From positions 62,494,501 through 62,558,500 of the forward strand of contig NC_089980.1 in NCBI RefSeq assembly GCF_036417845.1: a stretch of 64,000 bases of DNA, read 5' to 3'. Source of the DNA: Apteryx mantelli (taxonomy: Eukaryota; Chordata; Aves; Apterygiformes; Apterygidae). A program made the position numbers and the translations under genes. A model generated the notes under the pieces. That model was not told the origin of the DNA, did no database searches, and worked only from the letters and a program-made list of their open reading frames with translations. Positions 48,600 to 59,349 of this stretch are shown one piece after another (position 1 is the stretch's first letter; every line of letters starts with the position of its first letter).

Positions 48600-50825
48600 C
48601 TGCAAGAAACATTTTTTATTATTTTGCCGCTATTATGTTTAAAATTACTAAGGAACAAAGAACCAAGAAAACAGTTTAAAAGTTAATCACTGAATTTTTT
48701 CTTAAGAAACAGCATCATCAAAGAGGTTCAAAACACCTCCCTCCCCCTCAAAACGCCCTGAACTAAACAAAAAAGAACTCCAAACTATCTCCAGAAAAGT
48801 ACAAACTTTTACAAGAACAAAAGGCTGTCACTGTGTGTGTAAGGCTGTCAGTGTGTGTGTGTGTGTGTGTGTGTGTACATGTGTATATATCTCTCTTTGG
48901 AGCTTGTCCTTTAACTTAAATATGGTAGATAGACACAGTACAAGAAGATCTGAAAACAATATTAATGACATCAAAAGATATTCTAAGGGATTTCTTTGGT
49001 GAATTAAGAGTGAGGCCACTGCAAAGAAAAGGTATGGCATGGAACAAACACCATCATAAAGGCATGTTTAAATGAATAATTTTCATTAGTTCTTCTACAA
49101 TATGCTGTGATGGATTTTTCTTGGAGGAAAAAAATAGCAAGTCTTCTGAAAAACTGATTTAAGCCTTCTCCTGTTCATACAGAGAGGCAGAAAGCACAGC
49201 ACAAATTATGGAAGATGCTATTTTTACCATCTTGTTAGAGAGCCTAAAGTTTTTATTAATTGAGTACTTGGCAACTGCTAGAAAAATAAATGTACACATT
49301 TTACCTTTGGTTGCTACGGTATTATGATTGTTTTGTTCTGTACAACAATTCCAGTATATGATTTGTATTCAAATAGTGATAAAATTAAATACACAGAGGT
49401 TATAAAAGTAACAGATGACATTCAAGTATTTTATATATTTTCTAACGCTTCAAAGCTGTCATACTGGGTATTTGTAGTAAAGTATTTTCACTGTCATTTA
49501 GAGATGTTTTAAGGACACTGTAGTTAAGACAGTAAAGTCTGAAGAAATATATATATTAAAAAAAACCACTATGTTTTCAACCAGTTTAAAAAAGAAAAAA
49601 AAGTCTTCTCCCATAGCATTCTTAAGGATATTCAGAAGAGCTTTTTATTTGGAGAAATGCAAACACACTATGTATTTAAGCTCACAGTGAAAATCAGTGC
49701 TTCTTATTGGTCATATATGTCTAGCAGTTAGAAAATACCACAAGAAAAAGCAGTGTACTAAATACGTAGCCTACTAATGAAATGTCCATCAAGCAAGGTC
49801 CATTTGCACTTATTTTTAACTTCTGCTAAAAGTCCCCCAAGGAGAACACATACACGCTAATCTGTAAAAAGCACCTGTATCTAGAAAACATCTCTGAATT
49901 CCAGAAACAGAGAGTGCTCCTAAGGGGGGAGAGGAAGGGTGGAGGGAATGGCGTTCCTTTCAGCAGCATCAGGAAAAAACTTTCAAGAGCTGGTATTAAT
50001 TAGTCAATGGATGAGTAATGGTACAAGAACTTAAGCACAGGTCCACTCCTGCTCTCTCATACCTTTGAGAGATCACATACATATCATGTATGTTATATTT
50101 TATGACCCAGTTCTTTAAGTGCTCTAGCGTCAAATGGCTGGCACGGTAACTGTTGTGAACTGTTGATGCTCACAGTTGTCTGAAGAAGTGGAAATGCAAC
50201 AGAACTAAACAATACACATTTTAACAAATAAGGTGTTGTAGGGGAAAAGGATCTCTACACCTGCACAGCTTTACTTACTTCTATACTGAAAATTAAATTT
50301 TCTGTACCCACCAGGTTAGTCAACAGTTTTGTGACTCAGCCTAGCTCACTTAAACTACAGGAGAAGCTGAAAAACATCTGATGTGACACTTCCTATCTTT
50401 TTCTCTAAGGAATGAAGAAGAAAGGAATAAAATGTGAGAAGAAATATCGTAAAATAAGATACACATTTCTGTACAGTTTTCAGTAATGAGAAAACTCTCT
50501 GCAAAATAATTTAAGTTCTCTTCATGGAAGTTCACACATATTAAACAAGTATTCATTAAGTTCACACATCCCTGTGAGATTAGTAAAAACCAATATCCAT
50601 TTTACATATATTTAAGTTGTAGATTGAAAGAAAAAGCTTAGGCATTCAAGGAGGAACAGCTGATAATTAGTAGAGGTGGATACATGATGTAGCAGTTTGT
50701 CTTTCCATCCTTTTCCAACTAGTTAACACGAGGGTTCAGAAAACCTGAATGCCCACTAGCTCATATACATTTGGTTCAGAGAAAGGAGTAAAGGCAGCAG
50801 TGATTGTTGCATACAGAGTACTCAC
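48600..50825. other. MAP3K4 intron
   Basis: A 2.2 kb intron with a GT microsatellite at 48821-48876. No gene was recognised. Confidence 0.85.
48821..48876. repeat. (GT)13 microsatellite with a duplicated 20-bp flank
   Basis: Two 20-bp units (AAGGCTGTCA followed by C/G-TGTGTGTGT) stand in tandem at 48821-48860, and the second runs into an uninterrupted GT tract at 48851-48876. Slippage plus a local duplication is the likely origin. Confidence 0.9.
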
Positions 50826-50896
50826 TTCTTTCATAGCCATCAGTTCACCAGTGTCAACACTGATACAGGTGTAGACTTTTCCGTACTGGCCTTCAC
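50826..50896 (-). CDS. MAP3K4: MAP3K4 coding exon, glycine-rich loop
   Basis: A 71-nt exon (acceptor CTGCAG, donor GTGAGT). The junction reads KIGEGQYGKVYTCISVDTGE and the exon ends LMAMKE. It holds the ATP-binding GxGxxGxV loop and the catalytic lysine. Confidence 0.95.
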
Positions 50897-51565
50897 CTGC
50901 AGAATTACAATAAAAATAAGAAAAATTAACTCTAGTACATTTAATATCCAACACATACATCAACTGCAATAAGAAAACACTTGACTGAAAACTTCTCAGC
51001 TTTCCAAGGTTATTTACCTTTATTCTCTTTTTATATTTCCAGTAGATTTGAACCAGTAACATCTAATACTACATTCATAACGCTGAATTCAAGTTTATTA
51101 AAAGTAAACACATTACATTAACAGGCTGACCTGGAAAAATACTCATGAATGAAGCTCCTTCCACAAACTGCAAAGCAGTGAGGAAACAATGCTCATGTGT
51201 GAGGAAAAAACAACAGTATCAGTAAATAAAACAAATCCATTTGTGTTCATTTACATTCAAATTTGTGGTTCTTCCAAAAGCAGAACTTTTTTTTTATAGG
51301 GCTGAATTGCAGGATCATATATAAGTAATTGTACTAATAAAATTATTTTCCATCTTTGTTTCTTGTTACTTGACCAGTGAAGACTTCACTGAAGTTCTAC
51401 ATAAAGGAAATACTAGTTGCAATATTATTTTGTATTTGACACACTGATTTCACTAAAACTGATACTATTCATGCAGAGGTGCAAGATTTTGAAAGATTGT
51501 CTTAGATATCCTTTTAAATTTAGCTTGATATTTTAGCCCAGTAAATGAACGTATAACAAACTTAC
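50897..51565. other. MAP3K4 intron
   Basis: A 669-bp AT-rich intron; no feature recognised. Confidence 0.85.
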
Positions 51566-51757
51566 CAATTTTGTTTCCTCTCTGCCACTTGAAAGTCACT
51601 TTCCTCAAACCTACATGCATGACATTATCATAAGATTTTGGGGTGTCACAAACTTGGCCAATGATGTTCTTCCTCCTCATCTCTCTGTATCTCCTTTCTT
51701 CAAACAACTGAACAGACTTCTGAACAGCTTCGATTGGCGCTTGCTTGGAAGCAGTGT
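51566..51757 (-). CDS. MAP3K4: MAP3K4 coding exon, linker to kinase start
   Basis: A 192-nt exon (acceptor TTTTAG, donor GTAAGT) encoding TASKQAPIEAVQKSVQLFEE, RRYREMRRKNIIGQVCDTPK, SYDNVMHVGLRKVTFKWQRG and NKI. It includes the basic helix before the kinase and the first beta strand. Confidence 0.95.
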
Positions 51758-53278
51758 CTAAAAGAAAAGTGATGAACAGTTTCCTTGATTCAGAAATATT
51801 CACCGTTTGTATATTCATTTGCTACCTTTTGATATCGTGTGAAGTGCCCTGACTTAGAAGACAACTATTTTGAGAGTCTAATTTATTTTTCTAATTCTCC
51901 CTTACTTGTCAAGGAAATTAATATCAAATACAATGCACTTCCTTGCATGTGGCCTGAAATTAATCACAGATAGATAGTGGAACTATGTTAAAGTTAACTT
52001 AACTATGTCAAGTTTTTGCTCCATTGAAATATGAGTTGCTTTCTTGGAACTCTTATCTTAGATAATCTTTATTTCAGAGATCAGGAGGTATTATATAACC
52101 CCAGCTTTGAGGCTGGAAGAAATCTCAAGAAGCAATTAATTCCTTTCCTCCTTATAAAACAGAAAACTATACATCTACCACTGTCGACAGACATTTGTCT
52201 AACCTATTTCTGACAACCTCCAAAGATGGAATTACTAAAACACCCTCAAATGATTTCTTCCATAGCCCACCTACAATCCATATTGCTTCACCTACATTAA
52301 ATCTCCCTCACTGCAGTTTTGAACCAAATTCTTGTCTTATCCACAGTGGATATGAAGACCAATTCCTTCTGCAGCAGCCCTCTAGAAATGTTTATTTTTC
52401 CCTCATTCTTCTTTTCTTTCTAGATTAAACAAACCCAATTCTTTCACAGCTTATGTTCTAAACAGAAAATACGACTTCTAGATTTCAGAAAAAAAATGTG
52501 TAGTTCTTCCTGTATTCTCCTCACCTAAGCCACATCCTTCTTGAAAACTAGTGACCAAAATCACAGAGGAGGTTGCCAATGAAACCTTACTTTTGCTGAG
52601 TACAGCAAAAGGGTAACTTCACGTCATAAACGTATCCTTTTTTTTAGATGTTTTAGTGAGAGAACAGCTTTTTATGTTACAAGAAACATTTTTTCTAATG
52701 TTTCATGTGGTTCTAGCCTGCCAGAATATATGAAAGCAAGCTATATGCATAAATGTGTACATAAATACAGGAGTCTCAGAGGAAAATAAGTTTTATGAAA
52801 ATAAGCAGCAGGACAGAGAGAAGGGCCCCATAAGAGCCTTGAACTTGGGAAATGGTGCAGGATAACTCACACACACAGTTAGGCATCCAAAATAAGAAAA
52901 AAATCCCACATGAGGGAGAGATCTTAGAAAATACTTCCTGCTGTCAGAATTCATTCTCAACCATGAGATACAAGGCTGAAGGACACCAAACTTCTACAAT
53001 TCCTATAGTGGTAACAGTACTTTTGTAACAGTAGGACAAGACTGCTGGCATCTTTCAGTAACTGAAGAGATACTACTTTTATGAGATCTAAATAATCCCT
53101 CCACAAAGTATACACCCTGTGATTTTGTTAGCAATCTCTTTACCTAAATATCAGGATTTTTTTTGCTTCCTATGTACAAAGCTGTGAAAAATCTTTTCAC
53201 GGTCAGCATTAAGATTCAGTTTTTTAACACAGTGCTACTTTAAGAAACATTAAATTACAGTGACTCCTAGACTCCTAC
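51758..53278. other. MAP3K4 intron with an old CR1 relic
   Basis: A 1.5 kb intron; a third of it is the reverse-oriented CR1 relic listed at 52060-52620. Confidence 0.85.
52060..52620 (-). mobile_element. Ancient CR1 fragment, reverse orientation
   Basis: On the plus strand, strings such as TTGTCTAACCTATTTCTGAC, ACCTCCAAAGATGGAATTAC, TCCCTCACTGCAGTTTTGAA and TAGATTAAACAAACCCAATT match, with decay, the reverse complement of the 3' part of CR1 ORF2 as it appears in old amniote copies (match recalled, not computed). On the minus strand these correspond to the GLFSLE, LNMRK and VESPSLE regions also seen in the copy at 30532-31444. It is heavily diverged and predates the other two insertions. Confidence 0.75.
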
Positions 53279-53359
53279 CTTTGGTCTGGTTGATTAAAGT
53301 TCTGAGCTCCCAACTCCGCCGGGATGATCCACCTGAATCTCCTTTTGGATAAGATGGTT
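53279..53359 (-). CDS. MAP3K4: MAP3K4 coding exon (linker)
   Basis: An 81-nt exon (acceptor CTCTAG, donor GTAGGA) encoding PSYPKGDSGGSSRRSWELRT and LINQTK, with the first codon split. It is part of the Ser-rich linker before the kinase. The frame stays open upstream of the acceptor, which could mislead a gene finder. Confidence 0.94.
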
Positions 53360-54464
53360 CTAGAGAAATAGTACTGTGAGCATAGAAGTGGCTTGTTCTC
53401 ATATTTCTTTTAAGGATTATGCCACCATATTCAGCAGAAGCTGAGATCTTGCATATTAGGATAAATATACCTCCCAGGTATATGAGGCAACCACATAGCA
53501 ATGTGTGCTCTTGAATTCAAAGACAACTTATTATCTTTAAAAAACAAGTTACAAACAATATTCTGAAACATGATTTAATTTTCCTTCCTCAACTGAGGGA
53601 AACACTTCAATTCAGGACACTCAGAATCAAATGCGGGTTACAAGTCTGTAGGAAAGCAAGCTTCTGAAGTTCTTTAGAAAAAGATTTACGTCATTCCAGT
53701 CTTCCATTCATACAGATACATAAAAAGGGAATAAGCATTTCAATGTTCCTTCCTAACAGCAAGCTCTTAGAACACATTTTAAGACATTTGTTTCTTAAAG
53801 ATCTGATTCATCTTGCAGGATGATGACAATATCAATTCTGTTTCATTTAGGATTTAATACTTCATTTTAATTTGCACAGAACACACTATCTTAATAATCA
53901 ATGTTTCAAGGTATTTATTGTAATAAATATTACATATATAGGGGCTGGATAAACCTGAAGGAGGAGCAGTGACCAGGAGATCAAGTCACTCACCCTGTCC
54001 TTTTCTTCTGGATTTAATTAACAGCACTACAAGTATCTGTAACATGACTACTGAGGTGGCAGTTAAAGAAGAGGATAGAAAACTCTTTCCTCTCCTGAAG
54101 GATCCAAATCACACCTTGTTAACAGAACGTAGAAGAACAAATTTACTATCTAATGGGATAGATAATTCAGCAACCATGTTATCCATTTCACTGTGAATAC
54201 TATAACTTAGCAAGACACCAAGAAAATCCTCCAGGTACAATTCAGAAACAATGCAGAAGGCAAGAGAGCAGCAGATATGTCTGAAGATAGAAGAACTTAA
54301 TCTGAAAACATAAGCCTAAAAGTTAAAAACCTACAGGTGAAAAGCCTTGTTTGAATGGGAGGTGATAGACTTTTGGAAAGGGTAAGAACTGTAACAGAGA
54401 GAAACATGTTAATCACATAAATTATCTACAGATCCAGGTCACAATCTATTATTGAGACAATCAC
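53360..54464. other. MAP3K4 intron
   Basis: A 1.1 kb intron; nothing else recognised. Confidence 0.85.
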
Positions 54465-54565
54465 CTTCTCGCTCTTCAGTGGGACTGGAGTGACGACTAA
54501 GGGATCTGAACTGCAACTCAGCTGCTATTGAAGCCAGTCGATCATTTTCAGGGACACTGGAACCC
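54465..54565 (-). CDS. MAP3K4: MAP3K4 coding exon (linker, SLSRHSSP)
   Basis: A 101-nt exon (acceptor TAACAG, donor GTGATT). It encodes GSSVPENDRLASIAAELQFR and SLSRHSSPTEERE, and both edges split codons consistently with its neighbours. The RHSSP segment is a plausible phosphorylation or 14-3-3-type site; that is inference. Confidence 0.94.
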
Positions 54566-56093
54566 CTGTTAAAAAGAGCCATTTTACTAATTAACTTAGC
54601 ATTGCACTAATAATTATTAATGACAATTTAACTGCAGTTTCAAAGAGAAAGAATCTCTGAAACCTAGGACATGAACCATGAAAGGCACATGAAAGAAAAG
54701 CTGAGAGGCAAACTGAAAGTTCCTTATACACTATTTTTTCCAAATGCAGGCTTTTTATATTACTTTTAGTAGTACCACTAGTTATGAAAAGATCTAAGCT
54801 TTTAAAGCATTCACTATTTGAAATTGCTACTTGTCTACAACAACAGAATCCATATTACTGATTTTTAACATAGTAATAAAGACAGTTGCTGCTGAACCCA
54901 GCTTGTGACAGGTTTTGATAGGCAGTCAGAAATGATTAGGCCATATTTTAACCAACAATAATTAAAAAAAATTACATACAAAAACTTCTGAAAACAGAAG
55001 CCAAAACCCAAGATGCTCCATTCCCACAAAAAAGTTCTCAATATGATGTTTCTGTTGCACTCCTCCCTAATACTGCCAGTTAGATCTTTAAGGTTGAGAA
55101 GGGCTGGAAACTCGAACCAGTGAAAATCAGCAGGACTCTTCAGGATGTTCAGTTTTAACAGCAAGAAGGCTGAGGTTGTTCTGGGCAGATGAAGAGCAAC
55201 AATTCTGGATGTGCAAGAAACTTAAAAACAAGAAAAGCTAAAACACCTACTGAAAACAGGTGCCTTTAGAATGAGGTAGTAGCGGAGCATAGGAGCTTCA
55301 GTATCGTAACTTTGAATGTCGGTGCCTAAAATCCATTTGTCTTCTATTGCTTGTGTCCATAACAATTGTGTGCATGTTATTAGAAAAAGAAATAGAGCAA
55401 AAGAGGAGACTTGCTAAATTTCTGCTCCTGCCCTGGATAAATACAAAATGATCAATAACCACCTCAGCTAGCTCAGAAAGTCAACATTTAGATGTTATTA
55501 GTACAGACATAGTGTAGATTTATAAAAAAAATTCAGGAAGTGCAGTGTAAATAACTGAGTATTGCTGCTTTGGATTTTACTATCTAGTTATATTGAACAG
55601 TTATTTACTGATTTATTTATTTTAAGAACAACTTGAACAGATCTATGGTGGCATTTTTGCACCAAGCACTGCCTAGTGCCTAGTGCAACTGACTTCAAGT
55701 TCCTATATTCAACCTTTTATAGACAACTAATGTCTATATCATGTCATAAATGTCTAATAAGTGTTTGGAAAGTGTAAAAAGGTTTTGTTTCTGTGCAGCA
55801 GCTAAACGCCATGCTTCTTGCATACAAAAACAAAACAGAAAAAAACCCAACACTTTCTTGACCAGACAGATTCCATTTTTCATTCTGAGCACAAATAAAT
55901 GAAACCTGTAATTAGGACTACAACTTGGTAAATTTTGCAACTTTTTTTTGAGTATATTAACTGCAAAAGTGTGCTATAAATGCATGATGCTGTCTCTGTT
56001 GTAATATTTCGTCTTCCCCTTTAAAAAAAAAAAGTCCAAAACCCCACATCTCTGTTTTAATAAAGTTATTCTTAAAATACTTCCTTTGAATTG

Positions 56094-56153
56094 AATTGAA
56101 TAGAATAATACTAAAAAAAATTAAATAGAATTGAATAGAATAATACTAAAAAA
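56094..56153. repeat. 25-bp direct repeat, period 35
   Basis: The unit AATTGAATAGAATAATACTA plus AAAAA occurs at 56094-56118 and 56129-56153, with a degenerate spacer and GAATT repeats in front. Confidence 0.85.
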
Positions 56154-57038
56154 TCTAGGTTGTGCATATAAAAATACACAGGAAACTACAACTCTCAGAA
56201 GAGGGAAAACAGCTCTATAAAAAAAAATACAAGTCTTCGAAAAACAGATTTAGGCAACTAGACTAAAACACTGCACTCCAACTTTCACATTACCACCCAC
56301 GAAAATAATGTGCAATGGTTGCAACTAAGTAGAACTCCCCTTTTTCTCCAATAGCTATCTTTTAGAACTAGAAGAAACTGTCAAAATGTCAACCCTCTCA
56401 CTTCAAACTTCTGTGAGAGACACATACAGAAACCATTAAAAGAATATATAACTGTATTCAGGTGTGCCGAATAATGAACATGACAGTTGCATTCAGTGAT
56501 GTAAAATCACAACAAACTATACTAATACTAAAAACTTGCCTCCTATCTCCCTGTTGAAAAAATAACCTCCAGGAAAGATATCCCTTGTCATTTTAAGTGG
56601 TCTACATACTCTAGCAAAAGTCTGCTTTATATTGTGTATAAAAAAGAATAATAATCAAATAAACAAGTTCTGTGTTTGGCTTTTCTGAATCATAAATACT
56701 AATTATTCATTACCCTGTCATTGTATGAAGCTGCCAGAACCTCTCAGTGAAAATAAGTCTCTAGAATGTTATTAACTTGAAAAGGACTCTTCAAGTGCAT
56801 AGCACTGTAGACTACTGCTATTTTGTCTTCTTCAAAAGAGGCTTAAAATGGAAAAAAAGAAATACATAATAAAGACATAGTTTGAATGAAAAAAAGGCAG
56901 GACACATTTTTAACAAACAAAGAGCCTGGACTGACAACTTGTATGTCTAGAGGCTATGGTAGGGGGCAAGCTGCATCTTACCATAAAGTGAACAGACTTG
57001 GGGGACAAGAAAGTGGCAGGAAGGATCTTACTAAAAAC

Positions 57039-57058
57039 AAATAAATAAATAAATAAAT
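57039..57058. repeat. (AAAT)5 microsatellite
   Basis: Five tandem AAAT units in an intron of MAP3K4. Confidence 0.9.
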
Positions 57059-57774
57059 GCAATCTACTCCCCTCTTAACACCTAAACACATGCTTCTGCT
57101 GTGCATTTTGTATCAAATCTACAAAACATGATAGTTTGATGACTAACAACTGAATATTATTTATTAAAAAATAAATAATTCAGAATAATCAAGTCATATC
57201 CAAGTTCACTTTGGTCACTATCAGTCTGTTACCCCTTCACTGTTTGTTCTTTTTTTTCTTTACAGCAGTGTGATACAGTCATATCATATGTCTTCATTCA
57301 TAAGAATCTCTTTTGTATAACAGAGCTTTTGGCACTTTGCAGTAGAAATAAGGATCCAAAAGCTATTATGACGCTATGTGGCTTGCAGGATTTTCACAGT
57401 CAGGGGTGCAGAAGAAAGAGTAAATTTAGAAAACTTGGGAGACTTGAGATTTGTCAATGGTCTGACTGTGGTGTGGGAAGAGAGAATGACAAGAGTGTGA
57501 AATGTAACAGCAAAATCCTGACAGGCAAAAAAACAAGAAGGATACTAATATAAGTTTGCCAAAAATTCATTCATGACTTCTAAAAACAGGACTACCCTGA
57601 TATAGCAATGGTTTCTTTGGTCCTGAGTTTATTTTGCACAAGCCTAAAAAGCCAAAGGTGTAACAAGAAATTAAAAAAAACCCAAAAAACTCCTCTTCAA
57701 ATCTGTTTACCACTATACAACTTTAAAAATTTTTTTCTTTGAACAATAACAATTCCAAAACTGCTAGCTAGTTC

Positions 57775-57823
57775 AAAAAAAAGGAAAAAAAGGAAAAAAA
57801 AAAAAAAAGGAGGGGGGGAAGGA
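57775..57823. repeat. Polypurine tract
   Basis: Almost 50 bases of only A and G on the plus strand (A runs broken by GG, ending in a G7 run). The MAP3K4 sense strand is therefore pure pyrimidine here, but no exon follows within a usable distance. Confidence 0.85.
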
Positions 57824-58206
57824 ACTTGGGCTAATTTGCATATTACAGTCATCTTAATGCAGAGTGTTAAGACTAATTATCTAGTAAAGTTATACCAAGG
57901 TACTGATCAGCACATGTTAATTTTATGGACATGTTTACTGAGTGAATTTATAATCTACTGACCAAAACTTCAGAACCACATGCTTAAGTTACAATATTGT
58001 CTGGACACTTTAAATAAGTGCAGTCTTATCACCTACTTCCACAACATAAGATTTTGCTTAAGTCAAACATGAATGGTGGAGCCAGTGGAATACATGATGG
58101 GACGGAAACACACAGTGCAAATGATCTACTGGAATGCAAGTACGTGGAAACAGTTACATGGGTGATGTAAGTAGAATAAGACCGCTGCATCATGGAGTGG
58201 AGCTAC

Positions 58207-58323
58207 CTGGTCTCATTTGCACTGCTCACAGGTTTGGGTTGAGCTGAGTCGCTACCAATGGGAGCGGGGCGACTGACAGCAGCGCTGCAGTGGTTCCGTG
58301 CATCACAAGGGACACTCCGCGTG
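58207..58323 (-). CDS. MAP3K4: MAP3K4 coding exon, probable cassette exon
   Basis: A 117-nt exon (acceptor TGCCACAG, donor GTAGCT) encoding TRSVPCDARN, HCSAAVSRPAPIGSDSAQPK and PVSSANET. It starts one base before a codon boundary and ends two bases into the next codon, so skipping it keeps the frame: AG from 59253 would join G GGT at 54565. Human MAP3K4 has a shorter isoform lacking about 50 residues at this place (from memory). That exon carries an alanine run that is absent here, where only two adjacent alanines are seen. Confidence 0.88.
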
Positions 58324-59252
58324 CTGTGGCAAGAAGAAAAACTTCAGGAAACAGTTAGAAAAAAAAGTGAATGGAGTTGAAAGTTTAGTTTAAAATAAGA
58401 TTTTGAAACGTGCATAATGAGGCCTGATTTTAAAGGCTTTTCAAGTACATAAAAACTTTCCTGTGAAATAATTTTGGGGCTCAGAAGTTTCAGGAGCTAT
58501 CCATAAGTACAATAATAATAATAATTTTTAAAATACCCCCCTCCCCCAAAACTTTAGAGTAGCACCACAGCTAAGCAACTTCCAAAAATGTCAGTGCATA
58601 TTCTGACCCTGTGCTACTCTTCCTAAAAAACAAGGCCCTTTATTCTGCTTGTGTAAAAAGATGCACAGCAAAATTAATTTTGAAATTAAAAAAAAATTTT
58701 TTTTTTGCATTAATTCTCAGTCAACTCTTTTAAAGGGAAGCAAACCATCCACTGTTTTTAAGTTTCTTCACAGCAGATTGTTAATGATGCAGAAATGCCA
58801 CCATATTCCAGAATGCTGCATTTTTAAGTCTTACATAAGCTAAACTACAAAAAGCACTGTCACAGGCAAGTGCACAGACATTCAAAGTGGGGAGGAAATA
58901 AAGGCTTGTTAATGAGCAGTTTTCACTGAATTAAAGATTGTTACATTGCAACAATGTTTTCAGGAAAAACAAAGGGAGTAATAATGGCTTCAAAGTTGGA
59001 AAGCATGCACCAATAAAAAATGCAAAAGGAAGTAAGCAAATAAATAAAAAAGGGTGGGGATGGAAAGAAACTGTATTATCCTTAAAAGCACATCTATAAA
59101 AATCACTAGATCGCTAACATGCCTTCCCTGCCCACCCCCCCCAGTGCTGATTTGCTTACAACAGGAAACAAACAGTGTCCTACTCACTCAGAGTCGGCTT
59201 TGCTGAAAGCAGTTAAAACTAGAGTTTAGAATTTGGGACTAATGCTAAATAC
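58324..59252. other. MAP3K4 intron
   Basis: A 929-bp intron; nothing else recognised. Confidence 0.85.
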
Positions 59253-59349
59253 CTGAAACCTTCAGGAGTGGGGATGATAAGATGAGGATTTGGTGGATCA
59301 CTATGGCATCGAGGTACCTTTACAGGACGGGGACTGTTTCGATGAATAG
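59253..59349 (-). CDS. MAP3K4: MAP3K4 coding exon (linker, HRNSPRPVK)
   Basis: A 97-nt exon encoding IHRNSPRPVKVPRCHSDPPN and PHLIIPTPEGF, split codons at both ends. The acceptor is TTAAG directly preceded by T26 on the sense strand (59353-59378), so the polypyrimidine tract is a pure homopolymer. The donor is GTATTT, which is weak beyond GTA. Confidence 0.93.

Larger units (their letters stand above)
54566..58206. other. MAP3K4 intron
   Basis: A 3.6 kb AT-rich intron. It contains a 25-bp repeat with period 35 (56094-56153), an (AAAT)5 tract at 57039-57058 and a long polypurine stretch at 57775-57823. No gene was recognised. Confidence 0.85.

Noticed and set aside
53360..53501. Extension of the MAP3K4 exon upstream of 53359
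   Set aside because: The frame stays open, but a CTCTAG acceptor sits at the family homology boundary and the previous exon's phase joins exactly there.
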